From contig JAYUJH010000002.1 of assembly GCA_043765375.1 (NCBI GenBank), positions 1-11,184 of the forward strand: a stretch of DNA of 11,184 nt. The letters are read 5' to 3'. The translations under genes and the position numbers were made by a program. The notes beneath the pieces were generated by a model that searched no databases, was not told the DNA's origin, and saw only the letters and a list, made by a program, of their open reading frames with translations. The stretch comes from JAYUJH01 sp043765375. GTDB lineage: Bacteria > Pseudomonadota > Alphaproteobacteria > Rickettsiales > UBA998. The number at the start of each line of letters is the position of its first letter. Positions within the stretch are counted from its first letter, which is position 1. Below are positions 1-6,444 of this stretch, piece by piece.

Positions 1-39
1 TACGCTCTCTTCGTTTCCGCACTTGGGGCAATGTAACAT
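1..39 (-). CDS. nrdR: Zinc-ribbon protein, N-terminal fragment; probably transcriptional repressor NrdR (partial)
   Basis: Only the first 13 codons lie in the window; the gene runs off the left edge. The reading is MLHCPKCGNEESV, with a CxxC knuckle at residues 4-7. NrdR is an ATP-cone repressor of ribonucleotide reductase genes and starts with just such a short zinc ribbon (consensus close to M-x-CPxCG). The start is well supported: GGAGGA (47-52 on the opposite strand) sits 7 nt before the ATG. It follows bioB on the same strand after a 192-nt gap, so it probably has its own promoter. Thirteen residues cannot separate NrdR from other proteins that begin with a CPxCG ribbon, so the name is an inference. 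Confidence 0.5.
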   Translation of the reverse strand, partial: MLHCPKCGNEESV

Positions 40-65
40 ACCAAAATCCTCCGTTACTTAAAGAA

Positions 66-94
66 TTCATAACATGTCTATCTATAAGTAGCAA
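66..94 (-). promoter_or_regulatory. Possible sigma-70 promoter for the nrdR-like gene
   Basis: On the minus strand TTGCTA (94-89), a 17-nt spacer and TATGAA (71-66) form a 4/6 plus 4/6 match to the housekeeping consensus. This would start transcription near position 59 and leave a leader of about 20 nt that contains the GGAGGA ribosome site. The AT-rich context makes chance matches easy. Confidence 0.25.
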
Positions 95-231
95 TGCCAG
101 AATTTTATATATTTGAACTTGCATCAAAACATAAAATTATCGCATAATAATTATTAGTCGTTTATGAATATGTTTTTTTATAAAAATCATATCTTTTTGG
201 TATTGATGGTAATGTGCTTATCATAAATACA

Positions 232-1329
232 TTAATTACTAGAGAGCGCAGATTGTAGTCCAATTCCTAAACGTGAAAACAGGTTCAAATCTTTTTGCAT
301 TTGTGGGTTAGATGTTGTGAGGAGTGTATCGCCAAAAAAGATTGAGTTTGCGCCCGCCATGAAGCAAAGAGCGTGCATTGATTCACTCATCTGCTCTCGC
401 CCTGCTGAAAGCCGCACATAAGAAGATGGCATCAACAACCGAGCAACCGCAATCATGCGCACAAACTCAAGATCGTCAAAAACGGGGGCGTCAGAATATG
501 GAGAGCTAAAAGGCAAATCATCAGAGTTTTTCTTTTTCGCCACATTCATATTTTTCTGTGACGCGTCACTATCATATGAATTATTATGTAGTCTATTATT
601 ATTATGTAGTCCTTTATTATATAGTCTATCATTATATAGCGGAGTTCCCTCAACTTGCACCAACATATTAATTGGTACGCTTTCAGGGTGAGTTGGTAGG
701 GTTGCCAATTGATGCAAAAATCCAATCCTATCTGCCCGATTTTCACCCATACCAACGATTCCACCGCAACATGTTTTCATACCCGCCGCACGCACATTTT
801 CTAATGTTTGCAACCGTTCATCATAGGATCGCGTGGTGATTATTGTTTCGTAAAACTCGCGTGATGAATCAATATTGTGGTTATAATAATCAAGCCCCGC
901 TTCATGCAAAGCCTGTGCTTGTGGTGCGCTAAGCATTCCAAGGGTCATACAAGTTTCTAGCCCCAAGCTCTTCACTTCGGCAATCATTTGCTCCAAGGCT
1001 TCCATATCACGCTCCTTGGGAGAACGCCACGCAGCACCCATACAAAAACGGGTTGCACCAGAGGCTTTTGCAGCTTTCGCAGCGGTCACAACTTCGCCCA
1101 CATCAATCATTTTGGTGGCTTTGACTGGCGTTTCAAAATGCGCACTTTGTGGGCAATATTTGCAATCCTCGGGGCAACCACCAGTTTTGATGGAAAGTAA
1201 AGTTGATGCTTGAACTTCGTTTGGGTTGAAGTTTTGACGATGAATTGTTTGCGCTTCAAACAGCAAATCATTAAATGGTTTAGCAAATAGTTCGGCGATT
1301 TCTGCCTTGCTCCAATCATTGCGTATCAC
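232..1329 (-). CDS. bioB: Biotin synthase BioB with an in-frame repeat insertion
   Basis: Radical-SAM enzyme that inserts sulfur into dethiobiotin, the last step of biotin synthesis. The SAM cluster cysteines are C52, C56 and C59 (CPEDCKYC). The [2Fe-2S] ligands of E. coli BioB (C97, C128, C188, R260) map to C96, C127, C187 and R306 here. The first three are offset by one, but the arginine by 46, which locates a net insertion of about 47 residues between GTPL (228-231) and FVR (289-291). The insertion is Asn/Asp/Ser/Lys-rich and begins with four tandem LYNDR-like units (DNA 577-639). All catalytic residues are kept, so the protein is probably active. The start is GTG: its GTGA overlaps the ribF stop, and GAGGA (1339-1343) lies 9 nt upstream inside ribF, so translation is probably coupled. 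The N-terminus (ELFAKPFNDLLFEAQ) aligns with known BioB starts. No other bio genes are present here. Confidence 0.96.
   Translation of the reverse strand: MIRNDWSKAEIAELFAKPFNDLLFEAQTIHRQNFNPNEVQASTLLSIKTGGCPEDCKYCPQSAHFETPVKATKMIDVGEVVTAAKAAKASGATRFCMGAAWRSPKERDMEALEQMIAEVKSLGLETCMTLGMLSAPQAQALHEAGLDYYNHNIDSSREFYETIITTRSYDERLQTLENVRAAGMKTCCGGIVGMGENRADRIGFLHQLATLPTHPESVPINMLVQVEGTPLYNDRLYNKGLHNNNRLHNNSYDSDASQKNMNVAKKKNSDDLPFSSPYSDAPVFDDLEFVRMIAVARLLMPSSYVRLSAGREQMSESMHALCFMAGANSIFFGDTLLTTSNPQMQKDLNLFSRLGIGLQSALSSN
577..639 (-). repeat. Four tandem 15-18 bp repeats inside bioB
   Basis: On the coding strand the units are CTATATAATGATAGA (639-625), CTATATAATAAAGGA (624-610), CTACATAATAATAATAGA (609-592) and CTACATAATAATTCA (591-577). 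All lengths are multiples of three, so the frame is kept. They encode LYNDR, LYNKG, LHNNNR and LHNNS. The first unit directly follows the conserved GTP residues, so the array may have grown by duplication of the native loop codons. Confidence 0.85.
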
Positions 1330-2270
1330 TTTTTATGTTCCTCAAAATATTTATTAACCATCTCAATATCATGGATAATTTGATTTTGCAAAGCATTTGC
1401 ATCAGCGAACTTAACCTCGTCCCTAACATGATGCAGCAATTGCACCCGAATTTTGCAACCATATAAATCTGTTGTTGCAAGAGGTTGTGGTGCAAGAATG
1501 TGAACCTCAAGATTTGGTTGATTATTTTCGCCAAGCGAAGAAAAAGTTGGTCGCTCACCAATATTCGCAATCGCTTGATGCACAACGCCTCCCACCAATA
1601 ATTGCACCGCATATACGCCAAAAGCAGGCAGATGCAACCCGTTCAACTTAATGTTTAGAGTGCGAAACCCAAGCTCCCTGCCCCGCTTTTCACCATGAAC
1701 CACCATTCCCACAATTTCATATGATCGCCCAAGCAATTTTGCAACTTGTGCCGTATTACCATTTGTGAGATTTTTGCGAATATTCGTTGATGAAATAACT
1801 TCATTACCCAGCTTTATTGGTGCAAATGAAGTGCAACCAATCCCATAATCACGCAGCATTTTTGGCGTGCCAATACGGTTTTTACCAAAGCGAAAATCAT
1901 CGCCAACCACTACATGCGCAACCCCCAAGTTTCGTTGCAAAATGGTTGTGATGAAATCATGCGCACTCATATTCGCCAAATCATCGTTGAAGCGGTTAAT
2001 AACAACGCAATCAAAGCCTAATTGTTGAATGCGTTTGAGCCGCAACGCAAATGATTCAATTGCAAAATTAGCAGTGTTTTTAACGAAATAATTCCTCGGG
2101 TGGGGGTGAAAACTCATCACTATTTTTGGTTTATTTTGTGCATTTGCTAACTGCATCGCCGCATTAAGCAGGCTTTGATGTGCGAGGTGCAATCCATCAA
2201 AATTGCCAATCGCCAACACAGAATTACGCAAATGTTGTGGCAAATTATTTATGTTACGAATTATTTGCAT
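1326..2270 (-). CDS. ribF: Bifunctional riboflavin kinase / FAD synthetase RibF
   Basis: Makes FMN from riboflavin and ATP, then FAD from FMN and ATP. The N-terminal FAD synthetase half shows GNFDGLHLAH (22-31, nucleotide-binding HxxH-type motif), FHPHPRNYF (54-62), GDDFRFGKNR (123-132) and SSTNIR (160-165, in place of the usual SSTRIR). The C-terminal riboflavin kinase half starts near residue 183, with HGEKRGRELGF (192-202), GVYAV (218-222), NIGERPTF (236-243) and the acidic LEVHI (254-258). The kinase PTAN motif reads RTLN (203-206): Thr and Asn are kept, Pro is replaced by Arg. Length (314) is normal. The ATG at 2270 has no clear ribosome site. The gene is co-oriented and overlaps bioB by 4 nt, and is divergent from panC across 70 bp. 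Confidence 0.95.
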   Translation of the reverse strand: MQIIRNINNLPQHLRNSVLAIGNFDGLHLAHQSLLNAAMQLANAQNKPKIVMSFHPHPRNYFVKNTANFAIESFALRLKRIQQLGFDCVVINRFNDDLANMSAHDFITTILQRNLGVAHVVVGDDFRFGKNRIGTPKMLRDYGIGCTSFAPIKLGNEVISSTNIRKNLTNGNTAQVAKLLGRSYEIVGMVVHGEKRGRELGFRTLNIKLNGLHLPAFGVYAVQLLVGGVVHQAIANIGERPTFSSLGENNQPNLEVHILAPQPLATTDLYGCKIRVQLLHHVRDEVKFADANALQNQIIHDIEMVNKYFEEHKK

Positions 2271-2340
2271 TATAAATATTGATATAATATATTATTCAAA
2301 TTAAGCCAACTAAAAATTAGCGCAAGTGGAAATATAAAAT
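2271..2340. promoter_or_regulatory. Divergent ribF/panC promoter region
   Basis: The 70-bp spacer is very AT-rich and must serve both genes. On the plus strand TATAAT is exact at 2283-2288, but no good -35 lies in front of it. On the minus strand TTGGCT followed at 17 nt by TATATC is a weak candidate for ribF. I see no riboflavin (FMN) riboswitch, which would not fit in this length. Ribosome sites for both genes are weak or absent. Confidence 0.35.
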
Positions 2341-3222
2341 ATGTTGATTATAACGAACATTAATGAGTTGCGAGCTTGGCGTAGGAAAATCGCCTATAAT
2401 TCTAATATATCTTTTGTGCCAACCATGGGAGCATTGCACGCTGGGCATATGTCATTGGTGACGGAGGCAAAAAAGCGGGCGCAATATGTTGTTGCAAGCA
2501 TTTTTGTCAACCCGTTGCAATTTGGTGCAAATGAGGATTTATCACGTTACCCACGACCATTTGAGCATGATGTTGCAATGCTTGAGGCGCATGGGGTTGG
2601 CGTATTATTTGCTCCATCATTTGAGGAATTATACGCAACAGGCTTTGCGACGCAAATAAGCATCACCAGCGGTATAGATAATGTGTTATGTGGGAAATAT
2701 AGGGCTGGACATTTTGCGGGAGTATGCACCGTGGTTGCATTATTATTTTCGCTAATTCGCCCTGATATTGCTTTGTTTGGTGAGAAAGATTTTCAGCAAC
2801 TCGCCATCATTAACCGTATGAATGATGATTTGCATTTGGTTGATGAGATTATCGGTGTGCCAACTATGAGAGAGTCAGATGGTTTGGCGATGTCGTCACG
2901 CAATCAATATCTGAGCGCAACTCAACGCCAAATTGCTCCAACGCTTTATGCGGTTATGGAATATGTTAAGGAGCGTATGAGCGCAAACAACGATATTAAT
3001 TATGATGCGAATGATAATCAATTGTATGAATTGCTGGAACTTGGTAAAGCGAAAATATTAGCGAGCGGGTTTGATAAAGTGGATTATTTGGAGGTGCGTT
3101 GTGCAGAAAAATTAATGCTGGTTGATGAAATAATTTACGCAAATAATAAGATGTTTAATAACCGAATATTCGTTGCGGCCCACCTTGGAAATACTCGGTT
3201 GATTGATAATATATGTGTTTAA
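2341..3222 (+). CDS. panC: Pantothenate synthetase PanC
   Basis: Joins pantoate and beta-alanine using ATP to give pantothenate, the CoA precursor; cytoplasmic. Signature motifs are in place: PTMGALHAGH (27-36) with the two adenylate-binding histidines, FVNPLQFG (55-62), RYPR (69-72), LFGEKDFQQL (145-154), and the KMSKS-like loop VPTMRESDGLAMSSRN (173-188). Length is 293, slightly above the usual 280 or so, because the C-terminal region has an Asn/Asp-rich stretch near residues 214-227 (SANNDINYDANDN). panB is not adjacent. It is transcribed away from ribF and is followed by an opposing tRNA gene. Confidence 0.96.
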   Translation: MLIITNINELRAWRRKIAYNSNISFVPTMGALHAGHMSLVTEAKKRAQYVVASIFVNPLQFGANEDLSRYPRPFEHDVAMLEAHGVGVLFAPSFEELYATGFATQISITSGIDNVLCGKYRAGHFAGVCTVVALLFSLIRPDIALFGEKDFQQLAIINRMNDDLHLVDEIIGVPTMRESDGLAMSSRNQYLSATQRQIAPTLYAVMEYVKERMSANNDINYDANDNQLYELLELGKAKILASGFDKVDYLEVRCAEKLMLVDEIIYANNKMFNNRIFVAAHLGNTRLIDNICV

Positions 3223-3243
3223 TAAAAAGTAGCATTATCAAAA

Positions 3244-3321
3244 TGGGGCGAGTGACGGGTCTCGAACCCGCGACCTCCAGTACCACAAACTGGCGCTCTA
3301 ACCAACTGAGCTACACCCGCC
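3244..3321 (-). tRNA. tRNA-His (anticodon GUG)
   Basis: The minus strand folds as a complete cloverleaf. The acceptor GCGGGTG pairs with CACTCGC (one G-U), the D stem is GCTC/GAGC, the anticodon stem is CCAGT/ACTGG with loop TTGTGGT (anticodon GTG at 3286-3284), the variable loop is 5 nt, and the T arm is GCGGG-TTCGAGA-CCCGT. The discriminator base is C73 (3247) and CCA is encoded (3246-3244). The base before G1, at 3321, is G, giving the canonical G-1:C73 identity pair of bacterial tRNA-His. It stands alone between panC and flgF. Confidence 0.97.
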
Positions 3322-3408
3322 ATGATTAAAAAAATCACAACATCATTTACTACAATTCATTAGCACACGTCAAGCATTGGTTTTGCTTTATAGCATTTTA
3401 TTTTTATA

Positions 3409-3426
3409 ATTTTACATGTGTAAAAT
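3409..3426. promoter_or_regulatory. 18-bp dyad, possible activator (enhancer) site for the flgF sigma-54 promoter
   Basis: ATTTTACA-TG-TGTAAAAT is a perfect 8-bp inverted repeat with a 2-bp centre. Its centre is about 135 bp upstream of the start predicted from the sigma-54 promoter at 3527-3542, which is the usual distance for a bacterial enhancer-binding protein. No T-tract follows, so it is not a Rho-independent terminator. The binding protein is unknown. Confidence 0.4.
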
Positions 3427-3430
3427 CTAT

Positions 3431-3479
3431 GATGTTATATGGTGTTATAATTTGGGGCTATAGTTTGGGGTTATAGTTT
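3431..3479 (+). repeat. 13-bp tandem repeats (three full copies and one partial)
   Basis: GGTGTTATAATTT (3441-3453), GGGGCTATAGTTT (3454-3466) and GGGGTTATAGTTT (3467-3479) are three adjacent copies, preceded by a shortened GATGTTATAT (3431-3440). The consensus is GGGGYTATARTTT. The array lies between the 3409-3426 dyad and the sigma-54 promoter. Similar units occur at 6435-6533. Confidence 0.8.
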
Positions 3480-3486
3480 TTAAGAA

Positions 3487-3527
3487 ATATAGTGCAAAAA
3501 ATATAATAATTATATAGTGCAAAAAAT
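3487..3527 (+). repeat. 16-bp direct repeat touching the sigma-54 -24 box
   Basis: ATATAGTGCAAAAAAT occurs exactly at 3487-3502 and 3512-3527, a 25-bp period. The last T of the second copy is the first base of the TGGCAC element. Because GTGC in the second copy faces GCAC of the promoter, the pair also makes a small dyad around the -24 region. Confidence 0.75.
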
Positions 3528-3542
3528 GGCACATAAATTGCA
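3527..3542 (+). promoter_or_regulatory. Sigma-54 (RpoN) promoter of flgF-flgG
   Basis: TGGCACATAAATTGCA matches the consensus TGGCAC-N5-TTGCA at every defined base, with the -24 GG (3528-3529) and -12 GC (3540-3541) at the required spacing. Transcription is predicted to start near 3553, giving a leader of about 34 nt with AAAGG (3576-3580) 6 nt before the flgF ATG. Sigma-54 control of rod and hook genes is established in Caulobacter and several other flagellated bacteria, so context and motif agree. Confidence 0.85.
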
Positions 3543-3586
3543 TTAATTATGTAAAAATTATATATATAATAACATAAAGGCAAATT

Positions 3587-4318
3587 ATGGATAATAGCGT
3601 TTATATTGTGCTTTCAAAGCAGGCGGCGACATTTCGCAAAATGGATATGGTGGCGAATAATATTGCTAACGTGAACACTACAGGGTTTCAAGCCGAAAGA
3701 ATGGTATTTAAGGATTATCTGGTTGATGATGGTAATCGTCATAAAATGGCGTTTGCGCAGGATATTTCAACTTATCACGAAGAAAGAGAAGGCGCAATGC
3801 GTGCAACGGGGAATAATCTTGATTTTGCTATCTCTGGTGAAGGATATTTCATGGTGCAGTTGCCAAATGGACAAACGGGTTATACGCGCGCGGGAGCAAT
3901 GCAGCTTGATGGTGAAGGGTTTATCGTTAATCCTGATGGTAATCAATTATTGGATTCAGACGGCAACGCAATTCAGCTCAACCCTGAAGATGAAAAAATC
4001 GTAGTTGGTGAAGATGGTTTGATGCTGGTTAATGATGAAGAACGTGTTAGTGTTGGTATGGTGGAGTTTGATAATCCACAATTATTGGAGCAAGCTGGAG
4101 GTGCATCATTGGTGATTGCAAATGGTGCGAACCCTCGCCCCGTGGAAAAATCTCGCATGATGCAAGGTGTTTTGGAGGATTCCAATTCGTCAGCTATTCA
4201 GGAATTAGTGGATATGACGATGGTTTCACGCGGCGTTACTAATACGGCAAAGTTCATTGAGGTGATGTATGATTTGCAGCGAAAAACTAATAATGTTTAT
4301 ACAAGTAACAACGGATAA
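3587..4318 (+). CDS. flgF: Flagellar basal-body rod protein FlgF
   Basis: Subunit of the proximal rod of the flagellar motor shaft, exported by the flagellar type III apparatus without a cleaved signal. The N-terminal rod signature ANNIANVNTTGFQAE (23-37) is intact. The central part carries GEGYFMVQLPNGQTGYTRAG-type sequence (from about residue 84), typical of FlgE/F/G proteins. The C-terminal helix (SRGVTNTAKFIEVM and onward, 214-243) ends in a short Asn-rich tail. Length 243 is usual for alphaproteobacterial FlgF. The start is backed by AAAGG 6 nt upstream and by the sigma-54 promoter. flgG follows after 27 nt. Confidence 0.96.
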   Translation: MDNSVYIVLSKQAATFRKMDMVANNIANVNTTGFQAERMVFKDYLVDDGNRHKMAFAQDISTYHEEREGAMRATGNNLDFAISGEGYFMVQLPNGQTGYTRAGAMQLDGEGFIVNPDGNQLLDSDGNAIQLNPEDEKIVVGEDGLMLVNDEERVSVGMVEFDNPQLLEQAGGASLVIANGANPRPVEKSRMMQGVLEDSNSSAIQELVDMTMVSRGVTNTAKFIEVMYDLQRKTNNVYTSNNG

Positions 4319-4345
4319 TTTAATTAAATAATAGGAGATAAAAAT

Positions 4346-5131
4346 ATGCGTTCATTGAATATTGCCGCTACTGGAATGCAAGCACAGCAACTTCATGTTG
4401 ATGTGATTTCGCATAACCTCGCCAACATGACAACAGACGCATATAAGCGTATGCGCCCCGAGTTTCACGATTTGATTTATCAAGATATGCGTCGTGTGGG
4501 AACAACTTCAACCTCGCAGGGCAATATTGTGCCAACGGGGATTCAGCTTGGGCTTGGGGTGAAAGCTGGTGCGACTTATCGTCAAATGGGGCAAGGAACT
4601 TTGCAACTAACTGAGAATAATTTGGATATTGCAATTAATGGACGTGGATTTATGCAAGTGGAATTGCCAACGGGGCAGTTTGCCTACACTCGCAATGGCG
4701 CATTGCAACTCAGCCCAAATGGTGACATTGTGACATCAGAGGGCTTTATTGTTGCCCCCGGAATGGTGATTCCGCAAGACGCGGTAACGGTTAGCATCAA
4801 CCGCAATGGTATGGTGGAAGCACAATTAGACGGACAAGTTGACCCTGTTCAAATTGGACAAATTGAGCTGGTGAACTTTGTCAATGAGCGTGGATTATCG
4901 GCGATTGGTGACAATTTATATTTGGAAACTCCAGCATCTGGCTTGCCAATTCAAGGTTTTGCAGGTGATGAAAGTTTTGGGATTATCATGCAAGGTTATT
5001 TGGAAAACTCTAATGTCAACCCCGTGACTGAAATAACCTCGCTAATTGTTGCACAGCGATCATATGAGATGAACTCAAAAGTCATCACCGCATCAGATGA
5101 AATGTTGCAAGCTCTCACTCAAGCTGCTTGA
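4346..5131 (+). CDS. flgG: Flagellar distal rod protein FlgG
   Basis: Forms the distal rod that passes through the peptidoglycan and outer-membrane rings. MRSLNIAATGMQAQQ (1-15), the central NGRGFMQVELPTGQFAYTRNG block (from about residue 98), and the C-terminal SLIVAQRSYEMNSKVI helix are all characteristic. Length 261 is standard. The usual N-terminal motif NTTGFKR is altered to MTTDAYKRM (28-36), with Gly-Phe replaced by Ala-Tyr after an added Asp. AGGAG (4333-4337) lies 8 nt before the ATG. It should share the flgF transcript. flgA and flgH, often next in alphaproteobacteria, are absent, and no clear terminator is seen after the TGA. Confidence 0.97.
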   Translation: MRSLNIAATGMQAQQLHVDVISHNLANMTTDAYKRMRPEFHDLIYQDMRRVGTTSTSQGNIVPTGIQLGLGVKAGATYRQMGQGTLQLTENNLDIAINGRGFMQVELPTGQFAYTRNGALQLSPNGDIVTSEGFIVAPGMVIPQDAVTVSINRNGMVEAQLDGQVDPVQIGQIELVNFVNERGLSAIGDNLYLETPASGLPIQGFAGDESFGIIMQGYLENSNVNPVTEITSLIVAQRSYEMNSKVITASDEMLQALTQAA

Positions 5132-5204
5132 CGAATTACTGCCTAAAGAATAGCTGCCTGAAAAAGATAAAGTTTTATAATGGCAAAAAATGGTTTTTTT
5201 ATGC

Positions 5205-5234
5205 TTGATTATTTTGTATTATTATATGTATAAA
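5205..5234 (+). promoter_or_regulatory. Possible sigma-70 promoter for the 5269 gene
   Basis: TTGATT (5205-5210), an 18-nt spacer and TATAAA (5229-5234) would start transcription near 5241, with AAGGGTG (5258-5264) as ribosome site before the ATG at 5269. A second exact TATAAT (5249-5254) has no partner -35 at the right distance. The region 5132-5268 otherwise shows only AT-rich sequence. Confidence 0.35.
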
Positions 5235-5268
5235 TGCTTGCAATAAAATATAATAATAAGGGTGATTT

Positions 5269-6444
5269 ATGCTGGATATATTGATAATTGGGGCGGGAGC
5301 TGCTGGCAGTGTTGTTGCCAAAAAATGTGCCAAAAACCGAGATATATTCGGCAAAATCCACTTAGCTAGCAGAACATTCAGCAAGTGTGAAATAACTGCT
5401 GCACAATGTGAAACTCCAATAACCATCTCACAGCTTGATGCGGATAATGTAAGTGAAACTGTTGCGTTGCTTAAAAAAATACGCCCACAATTAGTGATTA
5501 ACATGGCGTTGCCATATCAAGATCTCGCTATAATGTCGGCTTGTTTGGAAGCTGGCGTGGATTATATGGATACCGCCAATTATGAGCCAAAAAACGAGGC
5601 AAAGTTTGAATATAGCTGGCAATGGGCTTATCATGAAAGATTTAGAGAAAAAGGATTAAAAGCAATATTAGGCTGTGGGTTTGACCCTGGGGTTACTAAT
5701 ATTTTCTGTGCATATGCACAAAAACATTTATTTGATGAAATCCATTATATTGATATTGTGGATTGCAATGCGGGTGACCATGGGCAAGCATTTGCTACCA
5801 ATTTTAACCCCGAAATTAATATTCGTGAAGTGACGCAACGAGGAAAATATTGGGAGGAAGGCAAGTGGATTGAGATTGATCCTCTTAGTGTTTCAAAAAT
5901 GATTGATTATCCCGAAGTGGGCGAGAGAAAAAGCTATTTGCTTTATCATGAGGAATTGGAATCGCTGGTGAAGCATATTCACGGGCTTAAACGTATTCGT
6001 TTTTGGATGACATTTGGCGATGAATATATCAAGCATTTAGATGTGCTGCAAAATGTTGGTATGACTCGTATTGACCCTGTGATGCACAAAGGTGTGGAAA
6101 TTATTCCAATTGAGTTTTTGAAAACTCTCCTGCCCGAACCATCATCATTGGCAGCGGGATATGAGGGGAAAACTTCAATTGGGTGCATTTTTGAGGGCAT
6201 AAAAAATGGTGTGCGCAAACGTATGATGATATATAATGTGTGCGATCATGCGGTTTGCAATGCGGAAGTTGGGGCGCAGGCGGTTTCATATACCACGGGA
6301 GTTCCAGCAGTAACTGGCGCAATTATGGTGGCACGAGGCAATTGGCACGGAACGGGAGTGTTTAATGTGGAGCAATTAGACCCTGACGCATTTTTGCAAG
6401 AACTTGCACTTCAAGGCTTGCCTTGGCATATTAAGGAGCTGTAA
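5269..6444 (+). CDS. Carboxynorspermidine / carboxyspermidine dehydrogenase (saccharopine dehydrogenase family)
   Basis: NADPH-dependent reductive joining of aspartate semialdehyde with putrescine or diaminopropane, giving carboxyspermidine or carboxynorspermidine, which a decarboxylase (NspC/CASDC) turns into the triamine. The dinucleotide fold is clear: IIGAGAAGSV (6-15, GxGxxG), then INMALPYQD (77-85) and YMDTANYEP (99-107). The mid-domain has GCGFDPGVTN (135-144). The C-terminus (TGVPAVTGA, GTGVFNVEQLDPD) is typical of this subgroup rather than of lysine-pathway saccharopine dehydrogenases. Length 391 fits. AAGGGTG supports the ATG. The partner decarboxylase is not in the window. The last codons and stop lie in the first unit of the 6435-6533 repeat array. 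The subgroup assignment is from sequence resemblance, and substrate preference cannot be read. Confidence 0.85.
   Translation: MLDILIIGAGAAGSVVAKKCAKNRDIFGKIHLASRTFSKCEITAAQCETPITISQLDADNVSETVALLKKIRPQLVINMALPYQDLAIMSACLEAGVDYMDTANYEPKNEAKFEYSWQWAYHERFREKGLKAILGCGFDPGVTNIFCAYAQKHLFDEIHYIDIVDCNAGDHGQAFATNFNPEINIREVTQRGKYWEEGKWIEIDPLSVSKMIDYPEVGERKSYLLYHEELESLVKHIHGLKRIRFWMTFGDEYIKHLDVLQNVGMTRIDPVMHKGVEIIPIEFLKTLLPEPSSLAAGYEGKTSIGCIFEGIKNGVRKRMMIYNVCDHAVCNAEVGAQAVSYTTGVPAVTGAIMVARGNWHGTGVFNVEQLDPDAFLQELALQGLPWHIKEL

Noticed and set aside
455..691. Plus-strand open frame of 78 codons opposite bioB
   Set aside because: Shadow of the bioB insertion; the Ser/Leu/Phe-rich stretch is the complement of its AAT/AAA-rich codons.
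2271..2340. FMN or other riboswitch in front of ribF/panC
   Set aside because: Only 70 bp are available for two divergent leaders and no conserved riboswitch core is visible.
3431..3479. CRISPR-like array
   Set aside because: Units are 13 bp and directly adjacent with no spacers; no cas genes in the window. The same holds for 6435-6533 and 577-639.
5132..5204. Rho-independent terminator after flgG
   Set aside because: A run of A's and T's (AAAAAATGGTTTTTTT) is present but there is no GC-containing stem before it.
6334..6352. TGGCAC-like sequence resembling a sigma-54 -24 box inside the dehydrogenase gene
   Set aside because: No TTGC at the required distance, and it lies within coding sequence far from a start.
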